Positions 25,342 through 33,742 of a stretch of 47,813 nt of DNA are shown in pieces. The DNA is from Oscillospiraceae bacterium. GTDB lineage: Bacteria; Bacillota; Clostridia; Monoglobales; Monoglobaceae. Below the pieces are notes generated by a model. That model saw nothing but the letters and a program-made list of their open reading frames with translations. It did no database searches and was not told the origin of the DNA. The position numbers were made by a program, and so were the translations under genes. Location of the stretch: positions 1 to 47,813 of the forward strand of contig SVJR01000008.1 of the NCBI GenBank assembly GCA_015068845.1, given 5' to 3'. Numbering within the stretch: the stretch's first letter is position 1; each line of letters begins with the position of its first letter.

Positions 25342-25701
25342 ATGGCAAAAGGCGGATTTCCCAAGGGTATGGGTAATATGGGCGGAATGGGCGGTAATAT
25401 GAACCAGATGCTCAAGCAGGCAAAAAAAATGCAGGAACAGATGCTTAAAATGCAGGAGGAGATGGAGGAAAAGGTCTACGAAGCTTCTTCCGGCGGCGGT
25501 GCCGTATCTGTTAAAATCAGCGGCAAGCGCGAACTTCAGGAAATAATAATCAAGCCCGAAGTGGTAGATCCCGACGATGTTGAAATGCTGCAGGATCTTA
25601 TTATGGCGGCAGTCAACGAGGGTATGCGCAAGGCCGATGCAAGTTCAGCTGACGAAATGAGCAAGCTTACCGGTGGTCTTAATATCCCCGGATTATTCTA
25701 A
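25342..25701 (+). CDS. YbaB/EbfC family nucleoid-associated protein
   Basis: 119-residue DNA-binding protein. A Gly/Met-rich N-terminus ([16 protein letters not shown]) is followed by the long helix [20 protein letters not shown] and the strand region [40 protein letters not shown]. It follows dnaX by 25 bases, the usual pairing. The recR gene that usually comes next is absent here. Confidence 0.93.
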   Translation: MAKGGFPKGMGNMGGMGGNMNQMLKQAKKMQEQMLKMQEEMEEKVYEASSGGGAVSVKISGKRELQEIIIKPEVVDPDDVEMLQDLIMAAVNEGMRKADASSADEMSKLTGGLNIPGLF

Positions 25702-25707
25702 AACCAA

Positions 25708-25742
25708 AGGCACTTTGTCGGTAAATTACCGGCAAGGTGCTT
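25708..25742 (+). terminator. Stem-loop between ybaB and the SulP gene
   Basis: GGCAC..GTCGGTA / TACCGGC..GGTGC stem-loop in the 70-base gap. No T run follows, so termination is uncertain; it may be an attenuating or mRNA-processing hairpin. Confidence 0.4.
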
Positions 25743-25771
25743 ATGTATGTAAAGAAAGGACTTGAATACAG

Positions 25772-27415
25772 ATGAAAAACTTTATGCCGATGCTTTTTAC
25801 GGATTTGAAAAACTATAACGGCAGCAAATTGATAAAGGACATTGTTGCAGGCATTATCGTTGCGATAATTGCCTTGCCGCTTTCGATTGCTCTTGCGATT
25901 GCATCCGGTGTTGGACCGGAGGCAGGTCTTTACACAGCCATTGTTGCAGGTCTTATTGTTGCAATCTTTGGCGGCAGCAGCGTTCAAATTACCGGCCCTA
26001 CAGCAGCATTTGCAACTATTGTTGCAGGAATTGTTGCCTCAAAGGGAATGGAGGGGTTAATTCTTGCTACGGTTGTCGCAGGTGTTCTGCTTATTATAAT
26101 GGGCGTTTTAAAGCTTGGCAATCTTATAAAGTACATACCATTTACCATAACAACAGGCTTTACATCGGGTATTGCTGTTACATTGGTTATCGGTCAGCTT
26201 AAGGATTTTTTCGGCATTTCATATAGCGAAAAGCCTATTGAGGCGGTTGAAAAGTTTATGTTGTTTACCGAAAATATTGGTACAGCAAACCTTGAAGCAA
26301 TTATTGTTGGCGTGGTTTGTCTATTTATACTTTTTGTTTGGCCTCATATTAAGTATGTCGAAAAAGTTCCAGCATCACTTATTGCTGTTCTAGCAGGTAT
26401 TGTAATGGTTTCGGGATTTAATATGAATGTAAATACAATTGGCGACCTATATTCTGTAAGTAGTGATCTGCCAAAGCTTACTATGCCCGGATTTTCACTT
26501 TCTGCTCTTATTGATATTTTCCCCGATGCGATTACCATTGCTCTTCTTGCAGGGATTGAGTCGCTGCTTTCCTGCGTAGTTGCAGACGGAATGGTAGGTA
26601 AAAAACACCGTTCAAATGCCGAGCTGGTAGGTCAGGGTCTTGGCAATATTGGCTCTGCACTTCTTGGCGGTATTCCGGCAACAGGTGCTATCGCAAGAAC
26701 TGCGGCAAATGTCAAGAACGGAGGAACCACACCGGTTTCTGCAATGGTTCATTCAATTGTTCTGTTGTTGATTCTTGTTGTTCTTATGCCTTATGCTGCT
26801 TTAATACCAATGCCGGCAATTGCTGCAATTCTTATCAGTGTTGCGTATAATATGTGCCAGTGGCGTCAGTTTGTGTATCTTGTTAAAACCTCGCCCAAGA
26901 GCGATATTATTGTGCTTGTGACTACATTCCTGCTGACTGTTATATTCGATTTGGTTGTTGCGATTGAGGTTGGTGTAATCCTTGCCTGCATTCTGTTTAT
27001 GAAGCGTATGAGTGACGAATCTGCCGTTACTGGCTGGAGATACATAAAGGACGAAAACGACCCCGAAACCCTGGGACTCCGTAAAATTTCAAAGCATATC
27101 CGTGTTTACGAATTCTGCGGACCTATGTTCTTTGCTGTTGCAAGTCAGATTTCGGAGATAAAACCGAAAGAGTTTACAAAATGTATGGTATTCAGGATGC
27201 GTTCGGTTCCTTCCGTTGATACAGATGCTTTGAAATCACTTAAGGAATTTATAATGAAGTGCCACGAGAACGGAATTACGGTTATATTCTCGCATGTAAA
27301 TGCTCAGCCTATGCGCGCTATGAGAAAGTCAGGAATTGTAGAGCTCGTTAATGAAGAAAACTTCTGTGCAAATATTGATGAAGCACTCAGCCGTGCCGAA
27401 AGTCTTGGTGAATAA
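25772..27415 (+). CDS. SulP family anion transporter with STAS domain
   Basis: 547-residue inner-membrane transporter. About 10-14 hydrophobic segments occupy residues ~20-410. Seen: the SulP signature region ASGVGPEAGLYTAIVAGLIV, SVQITGPTAAFATIVAG, and GIPATGAIARTAANVKNGG. A cytoplasmic STAS domain follows at ~440-540 (VYEFCGPMFFAVASQ, MRSVPSVDTDALKSL). Family members move sulfate, bicarbonate or organic anions; the substrate here is not readable. The ribosome site AAAGGA is about 11 bases from the ATG. It is followed, one base after its stop, by a HIRAN-TPR gene. Confidence 0.9.
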   Translation: MKNFMPMLFTDLKNYNGSKLIKDIVAGIIVAIIALPLSIALAIASGVGPEAGLYTAIVAGLIVAIFGGSSVQITGPTAAFATIVAGIVASKGMEGLILATVVAGVLLIIMGVLKLGNLIKYIPFTITTGFTSGIAVTLVIGQLKDFFGISYSEKPIEAVEKFMLFTENIGTANLEAIIVGVVCLFILFVWPHIKYVEKVPASLIAVLAGIVMVSGFNMNVNTIGDLYSVSSDLPKLTMPGFSLSALIDIFPDAITIALLAGIESLLSCVVADGMVGKKHRSNAELVGQGLGNIGSALLGGIPATGAIARTAANVKNGGTTPVSAMVHSIVLLLILVVLMPYAALIPMPAIAAILISVAYNMCQWRQFVYLVKTSPKSDIIVLVTTFLLTVIFDLVVAIEVGVILACILFMKRMSDESAVTGWRYIKDENDPETLGLRKISKHIRVYEFCGPMFFAVASQISEIKPKEFTKCMVFRMRSVPSVDTDALKSLKEFIMKCHENGITVIFSHVNAQPMRAMRKSGIVELVNEENFCANIDEALSRAESLGE

Positions 27416-27416
27416 A

Positions 27417-28169
27417 ATGAATTTGTCTGAATTTGACGCGTTTGTAACTATAACGGGGTTCAGCCACTATATCGTTCACGATAGAGTTGGTGAAGGCTAT
27501 GAGGTCCTTCTTGTCCGTGAACCCGAAAATCCGCACGATGAATATGCAATAGCGGTGTACTCCCGTGGCGGAAAAATAGGGTATGTTGCAAACAGGACGG
27601 ATACGGTACGCAAAGATACTATGAGTGCAAGACAGCTTGCCGCATTAATGGAGAGTAGTATAAAAGCAGAGATTGTGGAGTATACCTCTTATGACGCGCT
27701 GTGCAGGGTAAAAGGTGTGTATGATATTGACAAAATGTGCTTAAAGGCATCTGAGTATCTCAATAATCAACAATACGAACAGGCGCTTGAACTGTATTTT
27801 TTCTTAAATAATGTATACGATTCCGAAATGGTCAATCAGTACATTGCTGATTGCCTGATAAAGCTTGAAAGGTACGAGGAGTCAATTGAGTATATAGAAA
27901 AAGCTCTAAAAATTAATTCTCAAAACCCTACCACAAGAATGATGTATGGAGTTGCTTTGTTAAATACGGGTAGCTGTAAGGAAGCGTTGGGAATATTCAC
28001 AAGCTTACTTGAAAAATATAATAACCCTAAAGTATTTTGCGAAAGAGCGGTATGTTATATAAAAATTGGCGAGACCAAAAAAGCGAAAGCAGATATAGAA
28101 AAGAGTATTAAGCTTGACCCGAAAAATCTGCGTATTCAAAAAGTATGGAATGAAATTATGAGTTTATAA
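27417..28169 (+). CDS. HIRAN-TPR protein coupled to the SulP gene
   Basis: 250 residues starting one base after the SulP stop; the ribosome site can only be GGTGA inside the SulP 3' end. Residues ~8-65 match a HIRAN domain (FVTITGFSHYIVHDRVGEGY, VREPENPHDEYAIAVYSRGG, KIGYVANRTDTV), normally found in helicases and thought to bind damaged DNA ends. Residues ~110-245 are tandem TPR-like helices (YEESIEYIEKALKINSQNPT, AKADIEKSIKLDPKN). No enzyme domain. Stand-alone HIRAN proteins are poorly understood, and the link to an anion transporter is unexplained. Confidence 0.78.
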   Translation: MNLSEFDAFVTITGFSHYIVHDRVGEGYEVLLVREPENPHDEYAIAVYSRGGKIGYVANRTDTVRKDTMSARQLAALMESSIKAEIVEYTSYDALCRVKGVYDIDKMCLKASEYLNNQQYEQALELYFFLNNVYDSEMVNQYIADCLIKLERYEESIEYIEKALKINSQNPTTRMMYGVALLNTGSCKEALGIFTSLLEKYNNPKVFCERAVCYIKIGETKKAKADIEKSIKLDPKNLRIQKVWNEIMSL

Positions 28170-28171
28170 AA

Positions 28172-28207
28172 ACAAGAGCCAAAACTTTTTATAGTTTTGG
28201 CTTTTAA
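28172..28207. terminator. Bidirectional terminator between convergent genes
   Basis: AAGAGCCAAAACT / AGTTTTGGCTTTT with T runs, between the HIRAN-TPR and catalase genes. Confidence 0.88.
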
Positions 28208-28209
28208 TT

Positions 28210-28875
28210 TTAATTAAACGACGGCGGCTTAACCTCGGTGTCCTTAAACCCTTCACCGGGTGAGGGTTCTGACAAACTGAAATACATTCTTGCAGCCTTG
28301 GTTGTGCCAAAATCTTGGTTTGAACCGCTGTTTTGAACCTTGTTAAATGCTTCGCGGAACATTGCGTTGTGGGCTTCTTCGCGGTTGAGTAAAAAGTCGA
28401 TGGTTTCCTTGACTTTTTTATCATCAATCTGTCGGTAAAGATATTCATACACAACCTTTGCCCTTTGCTCTGATGCAATGTTTGAAAGCAGGTCGGCACA
28501 AAGGTCGCCCGTTACAGAAACATAGTCACTTGTCCACGAATAGCCTGAAGCGTTAATAAGACCGGGGTTCAGACCAAGCAGAACATGTGTCTGGATTTCT
28601 CCGGCCGGAACAGTCATTGCATCAACATCGTGCCCGTTCAGCATATTGATTGTCTGAGCAATCATTTCCATATGACTGAGTTCTTCGGCGGCAATATCCA
28701 AAAATAAATCCTTTATTTCAGGATCTTTTACCCGGAAACTTTGTGACATATACTGCATAGCAGCCTTCAACTCCCCGTTTGCGCCACCAAGCTGCTCCTG
28801 AAGCAGGGCGGCATACTGAGGATTGGGTTTTTCCACTTCTACAGGGTGAAAAAACTGTTTTTCGTGCTTAAACAT
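28210..28875 (-). CDS. Manganese catalase family protein (CotJC-like)
   Basis: Di-manganese ferritin-like protein that dismutates hydrogen peroxide; spore-coat CotJC belongs to the family. 221 residues. Seen: GGANGELKAAMQYMSQSF (first Glu ligand), DIAAEELSHMEMIA (ExxH), a second pair in IASEQRAKVVYEYL and LNREEAHNAMF (ExxH). The C-terminal tail SEPSPGEGFKDTEV is typical. The ribosome site is weak (AAGGCG) and lies in a stem-loop. In this spore former both a vegetative peroxide defence and a spore-coat role are possible. Confidence 0.88.
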   Translation of the reverse strand: MFKHEKQFFHPVEVEKPNPQYAALLQEQLGGANGELKAAMQYMSQSFRVKDPEIKDLFLDIAAEELSHMEMIAQTINMLNGHDVDAMTVPAGEIQTHVLLGLNPGLINASGYSWTSDYVSVTGDLCADLLSNIASEQRAKVVYEYLYRQIDDKKVKETIDFLLNREEAHNAMFREAFNKVQNSGSNQDFGTTKAARMYFSLSEPSPGEGFKDTEVKPPSFN

Positions 28876-28925
28876 AAAATCACACGCCTTTTTTTGTTAG
28901 TATTTCAAAAGAGTGTGATTTTTAT
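28876..28925 (-). other. Stem-loop just before the Mn-catalase start codon
   Basis: On the minus strand AAATCACAC pairs with GTGTGATTT, the latter ending one base before ATG, so the only Shine-Dalgarno-like bases (AAGGCG) are in the hairpin loop/stem. It may end the thiD transcript or limit catalase translation. Confidence 0.45.
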
Positions 28926-28934
28926 TACATTAAA

Positions 28935-29723
28935 TTACAATTTTATATTGTATGTGTGCTCCAAAGGCCCGGAGCCGTGACCAAGGTCCAGCTGTGCTTT
29001 GAGTGCCCCGGTGAGGTAGGTTTTAGCAGACTTAATGCTTTCGGCAAGCGAAAGCCCGTCTGCCAGTCCGCAGGCAATGGCAGAGGAAAGAGTACATCCG
29101 GTTCCGTGAGTGTTAGGGTTATCAATCCGTTCAGATGAAAACCATTCCGGTTTGCCGTTTTGGTAAAGCAAATCAGTTGCGTCGTTTACCAGATGACCGC
29201 CCTTTATCAGAATTGCTCCGGCAAAGTCCTTTGAGATTTTCTCGGCAGCTTTAATCATATCATTTTCGTTTTTGATGTCCATACCGCTTAATACTTCAGC
29301 CTCGGGAATATTCGGCGTAATGAGAGTAGCAAGCGGAAACAGTTTTTGGCAAAGAGCGTTTACCGCATCATTTTTCATAAGCGCACTGCCGCTTGTTGCA
29401 ACCATAACGGGGTCAACAACAATGTTTTTGGCACTATACTCTAAAAGCTTTTCGGCAATTACCCCAATTATTTCCGCAGAGGAAACCATACCGATTTTGA
29501 CGCTGTCCGGAAAAATATCGGTAAATATGCTGTCAAGCTGTGCCCCGACAAAATCCGGTTTAACTTCAAAAATACTTGAAACGCCGGTGGTGTTTTGTGC
29601 AGTGAGTGCGGTAATTGCACTCATTGCATACATTTTGTGTGCGGTTATTGTCTTTATATCCGCCTGAATTCCGGCACCACCGCTGGAATCCGAGCCCGCA
29701 ATTGTTAAAACCTTTTTAATCAA
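28935..29723 (-). CDS. thiD: Hydroxymethylpyrimidine/phosphomethylpyrimidine kinase
   Basis: Phosphorylates HMP to HMP-P and HMP-PP for thiamine synthesis. 262 residues of the ribokinase fold. Seen: TIAGSDSSGGAGIQADIKT at the N-terminus, ALTAQNTTGV, VDPVMVATSGSALM, TPNIPEAEVLSG, and the anion-hole/catalytic segment NTHGTGCTLSSAIACGLA. The start is TTG with AGGTGA five bases upstream, overlapping the end of the HAD gene by eight bases. Last gene of the thiamine operon. Confidence 0.96.
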   Translation of the reverse strand: MIKKVLTIAGSDSSGGAGIQADIKTITAHKMYAMSAITALTAQNTTGVSSIFEVKPDFVGAQLDSIFTDIFPDSVKIGMVSSAEIIGVIAEKLLEYSAKNIVVDPVMVATSGSALMKNDAVNALCQKLFPLATLITPNIPEAEVLSGMDIKNENDMIKAAEKISKDFAGAILIKGGHLVNDATDLLYQNGKPEWFSSERIDNPNTHGTGCTLSSAIACGLADGLSLAESIKSAKTYLTGALKAQLDLGHGSGPLEHTYNIKL

Positions 29724-30363
29724 TCAAATCACCTGCTTCTTTAAATGAATTTATATAAAAATCTGCTGTTCTTTTTAATTTTTCGATACACTTTTCTGAC
29801 GGGTCAAAAACCCCGCAAACCTTAAACCCTGCATCTTTTGCGGTTTGTGCTGCAAAGTGCGCATCTTCAAAAACCAAGATATTTTCGGGCACTTCCTGTA
29901 AAAACTCTGCCGCTTTAAAAAATATATCCGGCTCGGTTTTACTGTGCCCTACTTCGCTGCAGGTAAAAATCCGGTCAAAAAACTCATACGCCATACAGCG
30001 TTTAAGTGCCGCCTCAACAACATATCTTTCGCTTGCGGTTGCGATACACATTTTTATTTTCTTTTCTTTCAGTTGGGCTAAAAAATCCGACACACCGTGT
30101 TTGAGTACAGTAGTGTTAAAATAAAAATCGTCTACAATCGCAAAAATATCTTCAAGTATTTTTTCGGTCGGATAGGGGAGGGAGTATTCTTCTTTCAGGT
30201 ATACGGCAGCGTCCTCCATCATAAGTGTGTTTACTGCATCGCAAAGTCCTGGCTTTGCCTCAACCCCAACTGATTTAAGGTAGTCCTCGGCAAGCGTGTT
30301 CCAAATATACATTGAATCAAGGAGCGTACCGTCTAAATCAAAAATCACAGCATTGAAATTCAT
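29716..30363 (-). CDS. HAD-family phosphatase in the thiamine operon
   Basis: 215-residue haloacid dehalogenase-superfamily hydrolase with an alpha-helical cap, like beta-phosphoglucomutase-type phosphatases. Seen: motif I VIFDLDGTLLDS with the two catalytic Asp, motif II CIATASERYV, Lys in GHSKTEPDIFFKAAE, and motif III VFEDAHFAAQTAKDAG. It starts right after thiE ends and overlaps thiD. I infer a thiamine-phosphate or HMP-phosphate phosphatase because of this place; its substrate is not shown by sequence, and general housekeeping phosphatase is the alternative. Confidence 0.85.
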   Translation of the reverse strand: MNFNAVIFDLDGTLLDSMYIWNTLAEDYLKSVGVEAKPGLCDAVNTLMMEDAAVYLKEEYSLPYPTEKILEDIFAIVDDFYFNTTVLKHGVSDFLAQLKEKKIKMCIATASERYVVEAALKRCMAYEFFDRIFTCSEVGHSKTEPDIFFKAAEFLQEVPENILVFEDAHFAAQTAKDAGFKVCGVFDPSEKCIEKLKRTADFYINSFKEAGDLID

Positions 30364-30999
30364 TTAAATAACCTCACCAATTTTACTATACAGTCTTTTG
30401 CAAGTTCCTTCGATATCATGACTTGCATAAATTGCGGATACAAGTGCCACGCCGCAAATGCCGCTACCCTTAAGCTTGGTCAGATTTTCCTCGGTTATGC
30501 CGCCGATTGCAACAACCGGAATAGACACAGCCGCACATATTGCCTTCAAGGTTTCAAAGGAAACCGAATCAGCATCAAGCTTGGTGGAGGTGGAAAATAC
30601 TGCACCTACGCCAAGGTAATCTGCGCCCATCTTTTCAGCCAGAATTGCCTGTTCAACTGTCTGTGCCGAAACTCCAATAATCATATCCTCGCCGACAAGC
30701 TTTCTGACATCGGTGGTAAGCATATCCCTCTGTCCTACATGTATTCCGTCAGCCTTGCATTTTATCGCAATGTCTACATTGTCGTTGATGATAAAGGGAA
30801 CGGCGTATTCTTCGCAAAGCATCTTTACTTCAAATGCCTCATTGAGAAATTCGTCATACGAAAGCTCCTTTTCTCTAAGCTGAAGACAGCTGATACCACC
30901 CCTTAATGATTTTTCCACCTGCTCCGGAAGTGTTTCGCCATTCAGCCAACTTCTGTCTGTAACAGCATAAAGGCGGAGTGAGTTTTTATCGCACTTCAT
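30364..30999 (-). CDS. thiE: Thiamine phosphate synthase
   Basis: Joins HMP-PP and thiazole phosphate to thiamine phosphate. 211 residues, TIM barrel. Seen: LRLYAVTDRSW, GGISCLQLREKELSYDEF, PFIINDNVDIAIKCKADGIH, VGQRDMLTTDVRKLVG, IGVSAQTVEQAILAEKMGAD, YLGVGAVFSTSTK, and AIGGITEENL. I start at the ATG with AAAAGGGTG upstream rather than at the GTG three codons earlier. It overlaps thiM by 14 bases. Confidence 0.96.
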   Translation of the reverse strand: MKCDKNSLRLYAVTDRSWLNGETLPEQVEKSLRGGISCLQLREKELSYDEFLNEAFEVKMLCEEYAVPFIINDNVDIAIKCKADGIHVGQRDMLTTDVRKLVGEDMIIGVSAQTVEQAILAEKMGADYLGVGAVFSTSTKLDADSVSFETLKAICAAVSIPVVAIGGITEENLTKLKGSGICGVALVSAIYASHDIEGTCKRLYSKIGEVI

Positions 31000-31795
31000 A
31001 TTTTGCACCCTTTTCTAAAGTTTCTCCACTAAGTTTGTATAATTCATCAATTATTTTAGTCTTGTAGGTTGAATTTCCGTCATTTTCCGAAAACGCCATT
31101 TCTCCGCAAAGTCCCATTGCGCAAACGGCAGCAAGTGCGCCCGAAACCGGGGTGTCTGCAGCACATAAAAATGCCGGGAGAATCGCACTCAGCATACAGC
31201 CTGTGCCGCAAACCCTGCTCATTTCAGGCCTGCCATTTCGTACAGCGTATGCAGTATTTTCGTCAACAATAAGGTCAATTGCACCGGTAACAACAATTAC
31301 TGAACCGGTTTTTTTTGAAAAATCCCGTAAAAAATTAATTGCATCGTCAATATTATCTTCAATAACAGCATCAACCGCGTCTGCATCAACGCCGCGCGCC
31401 GCTCCGGCACCAAGGGCAAGAGCCTTGATTTCCGAGATATTTCCGCGGATAACTGTAAAATTTATTCCATCAATCAGTTTTTTTGCGGTTTCTGTCCTAA
31501 GCTTTGATGCACCGGCTCCAACCGGGTCAAGAATGCAGGGGTGACCAAGACTGTTGGCAATCTTTCCAGATTCAAGCATAGACCCAATTGTCCGCGTGTT
31601 GAGTGTGCCGATATTGATGTCAAGCGCATTGCAAATGGAGGTAATATCCCGCACATCTTCAATGTCGTCAGACATAATGGGCGAGCCACCGATTGCAAGC
31701 AAGGCGTTTGCACAGTCGTTTACCGTAACATAGTTTGTAATGCAATGTACCAGCGGTACGATTTTTCTTAAATTATCAAGTATATTTCCTATCAT
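30986..31795 (-). CDS. thiM: Hydroxyethylthiazole kinase
   Basis: Salvages thiazole by phosphorylating hydroxyethylthiazole. 269 residues, ribokinase-like. Seen: VHCITNYVTVNDCANALLAI, GGSPIMSDD, ILDPVGAGASKLRT, VIRGNISEIKAL, VIVVTGAIDLIVDE, and the catalytic-Cys segment RVCGTGCMLSAILPAFL. It lies 12 bases after thiW; thiW-thiM is a known thiazole-salvage pair. Confidence 0.96.
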   Translation of the reverse strand: MIGNILDNLRKIVPLVHCITNYVTVNDCANALLAIGGSPIMSDDIEDVRDITSICNALDINIGTLNTRTIGSMLESGKIANSLGHPCILDPVGAGASKLRTETAKKLIDGINFTVIRGNISEIKALALGAGAARGVDADAVDAVIEDNIDDAINFLRDFSKKTGSVIVVTGAIDLIVDENTAYAVRNGRPEMSRVCGTGCMLSAILPAFLCAADTPVSGALAAVCAMGLCGEMAFSENDGNSTYKTKIIDELYKLSGETLEKGAKYEVR

Positions 31796-31807
31796 TTTCT
31801 CACCACA

Positions 31808-32299
31808 TTATATAAGTTTTTCAAGAACTTTGGTTTTCTTTAAAGCAATCGCGATTACTGCTGCAATTATTGTTCCGCCTGCAGAGCTTATTAAAAAAGG
31901 TACTATGTATGCAAACAGTGCCGCTGATTTATTACCCATAATGAACAGTGCAACGGGATAAGCCAAAAGCCCACCCAAAATGCTTGTTCCAAGCAATTCG
32001 CCAATGCAGGCAGAGGGTATGTTTTTAAAGAATTTGAATAAAATCCCTGCAACCAATGCTCCACAGATACTTCCGGGAAAGGCAAGGAAGGTACCAAGCC
32101 CGAATGCAACACGGATTGTTGCGGCAACAAACCCCATAACAACACCGTACCACGGACCGAGAATAATGGCTGCAAGAACATTTACCAGATGTTGAACGGG
32201 ACTGCATTTTGAACCGAAAACGGGTATTGAAAATGTTGAACCTACTACGGCAAGAGCTATAAGCAATCCTGCAATAACTAATTTTTTTGTGTTTTTCAT
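31808..32299 (-). CDS. thiW: ECF transporter S component ThiW (thiazole uptake)
   Basis: Substrate-binding membrane subunit of an energy-coupling factor transporter, predicted to bring in the thiazole precursor. 163 residues, about five or six membrane helices. Seen: KLVIAGLLIALAVVGSTFSI, KCSPVQHLVNVLAAIILGPW (the usual QH-N-AAILGP motif), and FPGSICGALVAGILFK. The ATG with AGAGG nine bases upstream is used, not the start 27 codons earlier, which lies in the regulatory leader. No ECF ATPase genes are in the window, so it must use a shared module. Confidence 0.93.
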   Translation of the reverse strand: MKNTKKLVIAGLLIALAVVGSTFSIPVFGSKCSPVQHLVNVLAAIILGPWYGVVMGFVAATIRVAFGLGTFLAFPGSICGALVAGILFKFFKNIPSACIGELLGTSILGGLLAYPVALFIMGNKSAALFAYIVPFLISSAGGTIIAAVIAIALKKTKVLEKLI

Positions 32300-32329
32300 A
32301 TTGGAAAACCTCTTTCTGTATATTTTTTC

Positions 32330-32499
32330 GGGCTTTCCGTTGGCACAACAAAACTGCGTTCGCCAAAGGAACTCCCCCAAGATTTCGGTCGAAGGTCAAT
32401 TCCTTCCTCTCAATCTGAAACACAGACTCCCTCGCAGATTTGTTGTATTTATTAAAGATATTCCGGGCGTTGCCTGCGGCGCTCCCCACCTGCAAGCCC
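32330..32499 (-). promoter_or_regulatory. TPP-riboswitch-like leader of thiW, highly diverged
   Basis: In the 225-base gap between cytX and thiW the minus strand has a P1-like closing stem GGGCTT (32494-32499)/AAGCCC (32330-32335). It has TTGAGAGGAAGG-ATTGA-CCTTCGACC, which is very like CTGAGAGGAAG..CTTCGACCC of the true TPP element at 33794. It also keeps GCCAACGGA (32336-32344). But CCTGAT..GGATAATGCC is replaced by a longer arm (TTTGGC with a ~17-base loop) and the P3 arm is enlarged. It may be a decayed or re-tuned copy. A GGAAA/TTTTCC pairing next to the thiW ribosome site suggests translation control. Confidence 0.5.
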
Positions 32500-32524
32500 A
32501 TTGGAATACCCGATTGCAAAGAAA

Positions 32525-33697
32525 TTAGTTTTTGGCTATACTCTTTATTTTATCTGTAATTATGCAAATAATTACAACAATCAGCATAGCCGGCAGAGTA
32601 TACCCGGCAATTGTATCAATGTTCATAAACATCCGGTAAATCAAAAATCCGATAAACCAGATTATAAGATTTGTTGCATTAAATGCTCTATCCGCAAAGT
32701 CCTTTTTAAGGACGAAAAAGTCTGCAATCTGTATTGCAATCATAGGCGCAAATACCGAACCGATAAGATAGAGGAAGCCCTCAATCTTATTTATAGGTGT
32801 AAATATTGCAAGCACTACACCTAAAACGGTGACAAAAATTGCCGCAGGCTTCTCGCGTAGCTTTTCTGAAATACTGTTAGAACTTATTCCGGCAGAGTAT
32901 GCATCAAGGAAAGTAGTTGTAACGGTTGAGAATATAACAATTACAAGCCCGATTGCACCGAGCCCTGCTTTAAGCATAATGACTGCAATATCACCTTCAC
33001 CGGTAAAAATTGAAGCACCCATACCGATTACATACATCCAGACACTTGCAAAAAAGTATGTAATGCTGCTTGCAAGTGTTGCAGAAAACGGCTTTTTGGC
33101 GTTTCTTGTGTAATCGGAGATAAGCGGAAGCCACGAAAGAGGCATAGCGACCGAAAGCTCAACTGCTGCGCCGAAGGTAATGGTATCGGGCGCATAATAT
33201 GCAGTAACCCCACCTTTAAAAATTACCCGGCTTAAAATAACAGTAAGTACAAAAAGGGCTGTCATTGCAAACGTGTTAAGCCGGTCAAGATTTTTTATTC
33301 CGACCGAAATCCAGAGAATAATAAGAGCCCCGATAACTACGCTCCATATCCATTCGCCGCCGATGTTTGAAAGCGAGTGTGCCGCAGCCGCACCGTTTAC
33401 AATCATAATGGCGGTCCAGCCAATCAGCTGTAGGACATTAAGGCTTGAAAAGAGAAGTGACCCCTTTTTGCCAAACGACATTTTTACGGTTTCCATAGAA
33501 CTTTTGCCGGTTCTGCCACCAATCAATCCTGCGAAAAAAAGCAAAGCACAGCCAATTATGTGACCGATAATTATTGCGGCAAGACCTTTAAAAAGTCCAA
33601 GCGGTGCAAAAAGCGTACCGGTCAGGATTTCTGCAATTGAAATCCCTGCACCAAACCATATAAGCGAGTTTGAAAGCGTTGATGTTTTTCCATTCAT
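32525..33697 (-). CDS. cytX: Hydroxymethylpyrimidine transporter CytX (NCS1 family)
   Basis: 390-residue, ~12-helix permease of the purine/cytosine type, whose thiamine-linked branch is predicted to import HMP. Seen: LIWFGAGISIAEILTGTLFA, GHIIGCALLFFAGLIGG, and AMPLSWLPLISDYTRNAKKP, the last being typical for NCS1 permeases. AAAGGAG lies ten bases before the ATG. First gene of the thi operon behind a TPP riboswitch. The cell thus appears to salvage both HMP and thiazole rather than make them de novo; no thiC or thiG is seen here. Confidence 0.93.
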   Translation of the reverse strand: MNGKTSTLSNSLIWFGAGISIAEILTGTLFAPLGLFKGLAAIIIGHIIGCALLFFAGLIGGRTGKSSMETVKMSFGKKGSLLFSSLNVLQLIGWTAIMIVNGAAAAHSLSNIGGEWIWSVVIGALIILWISVGIKNLDRLNTFAMTALFVLTVILSRVIFKGGVTAYYAPDTITFGAAVELSVAMPLSWLPLISDYTRNAKKPFSATLASSITYFFASVWMYVIGMGASIFTGEGDIAVIMLKAGLGAIGLVIVIFSTVTTTFLDAYSAGISSNSISEKLREKPAAIFVTVLGVVLAIFTPINKIEGFLYLIGSVFAPMIAIQIADFFVLKKDFADRAFNATNLIIWFIGFLIYRMFMNIDTIAGYTLPAMLIVVIICIITDKIKSIAKN

Positions 33698-33742
33698 TTT
33701 TTAAAATCTCCTTTCAGTTATCCTGAAAGAAAATGCCTGCTC

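Noticed and set aside
32025-32519. 164-residue minus-strand frame across the thiW leader
   Set aside because: It crosses the TPP-like leader and runs out of frame with thiW; the thiW frame has the family motifs and ribosome site.
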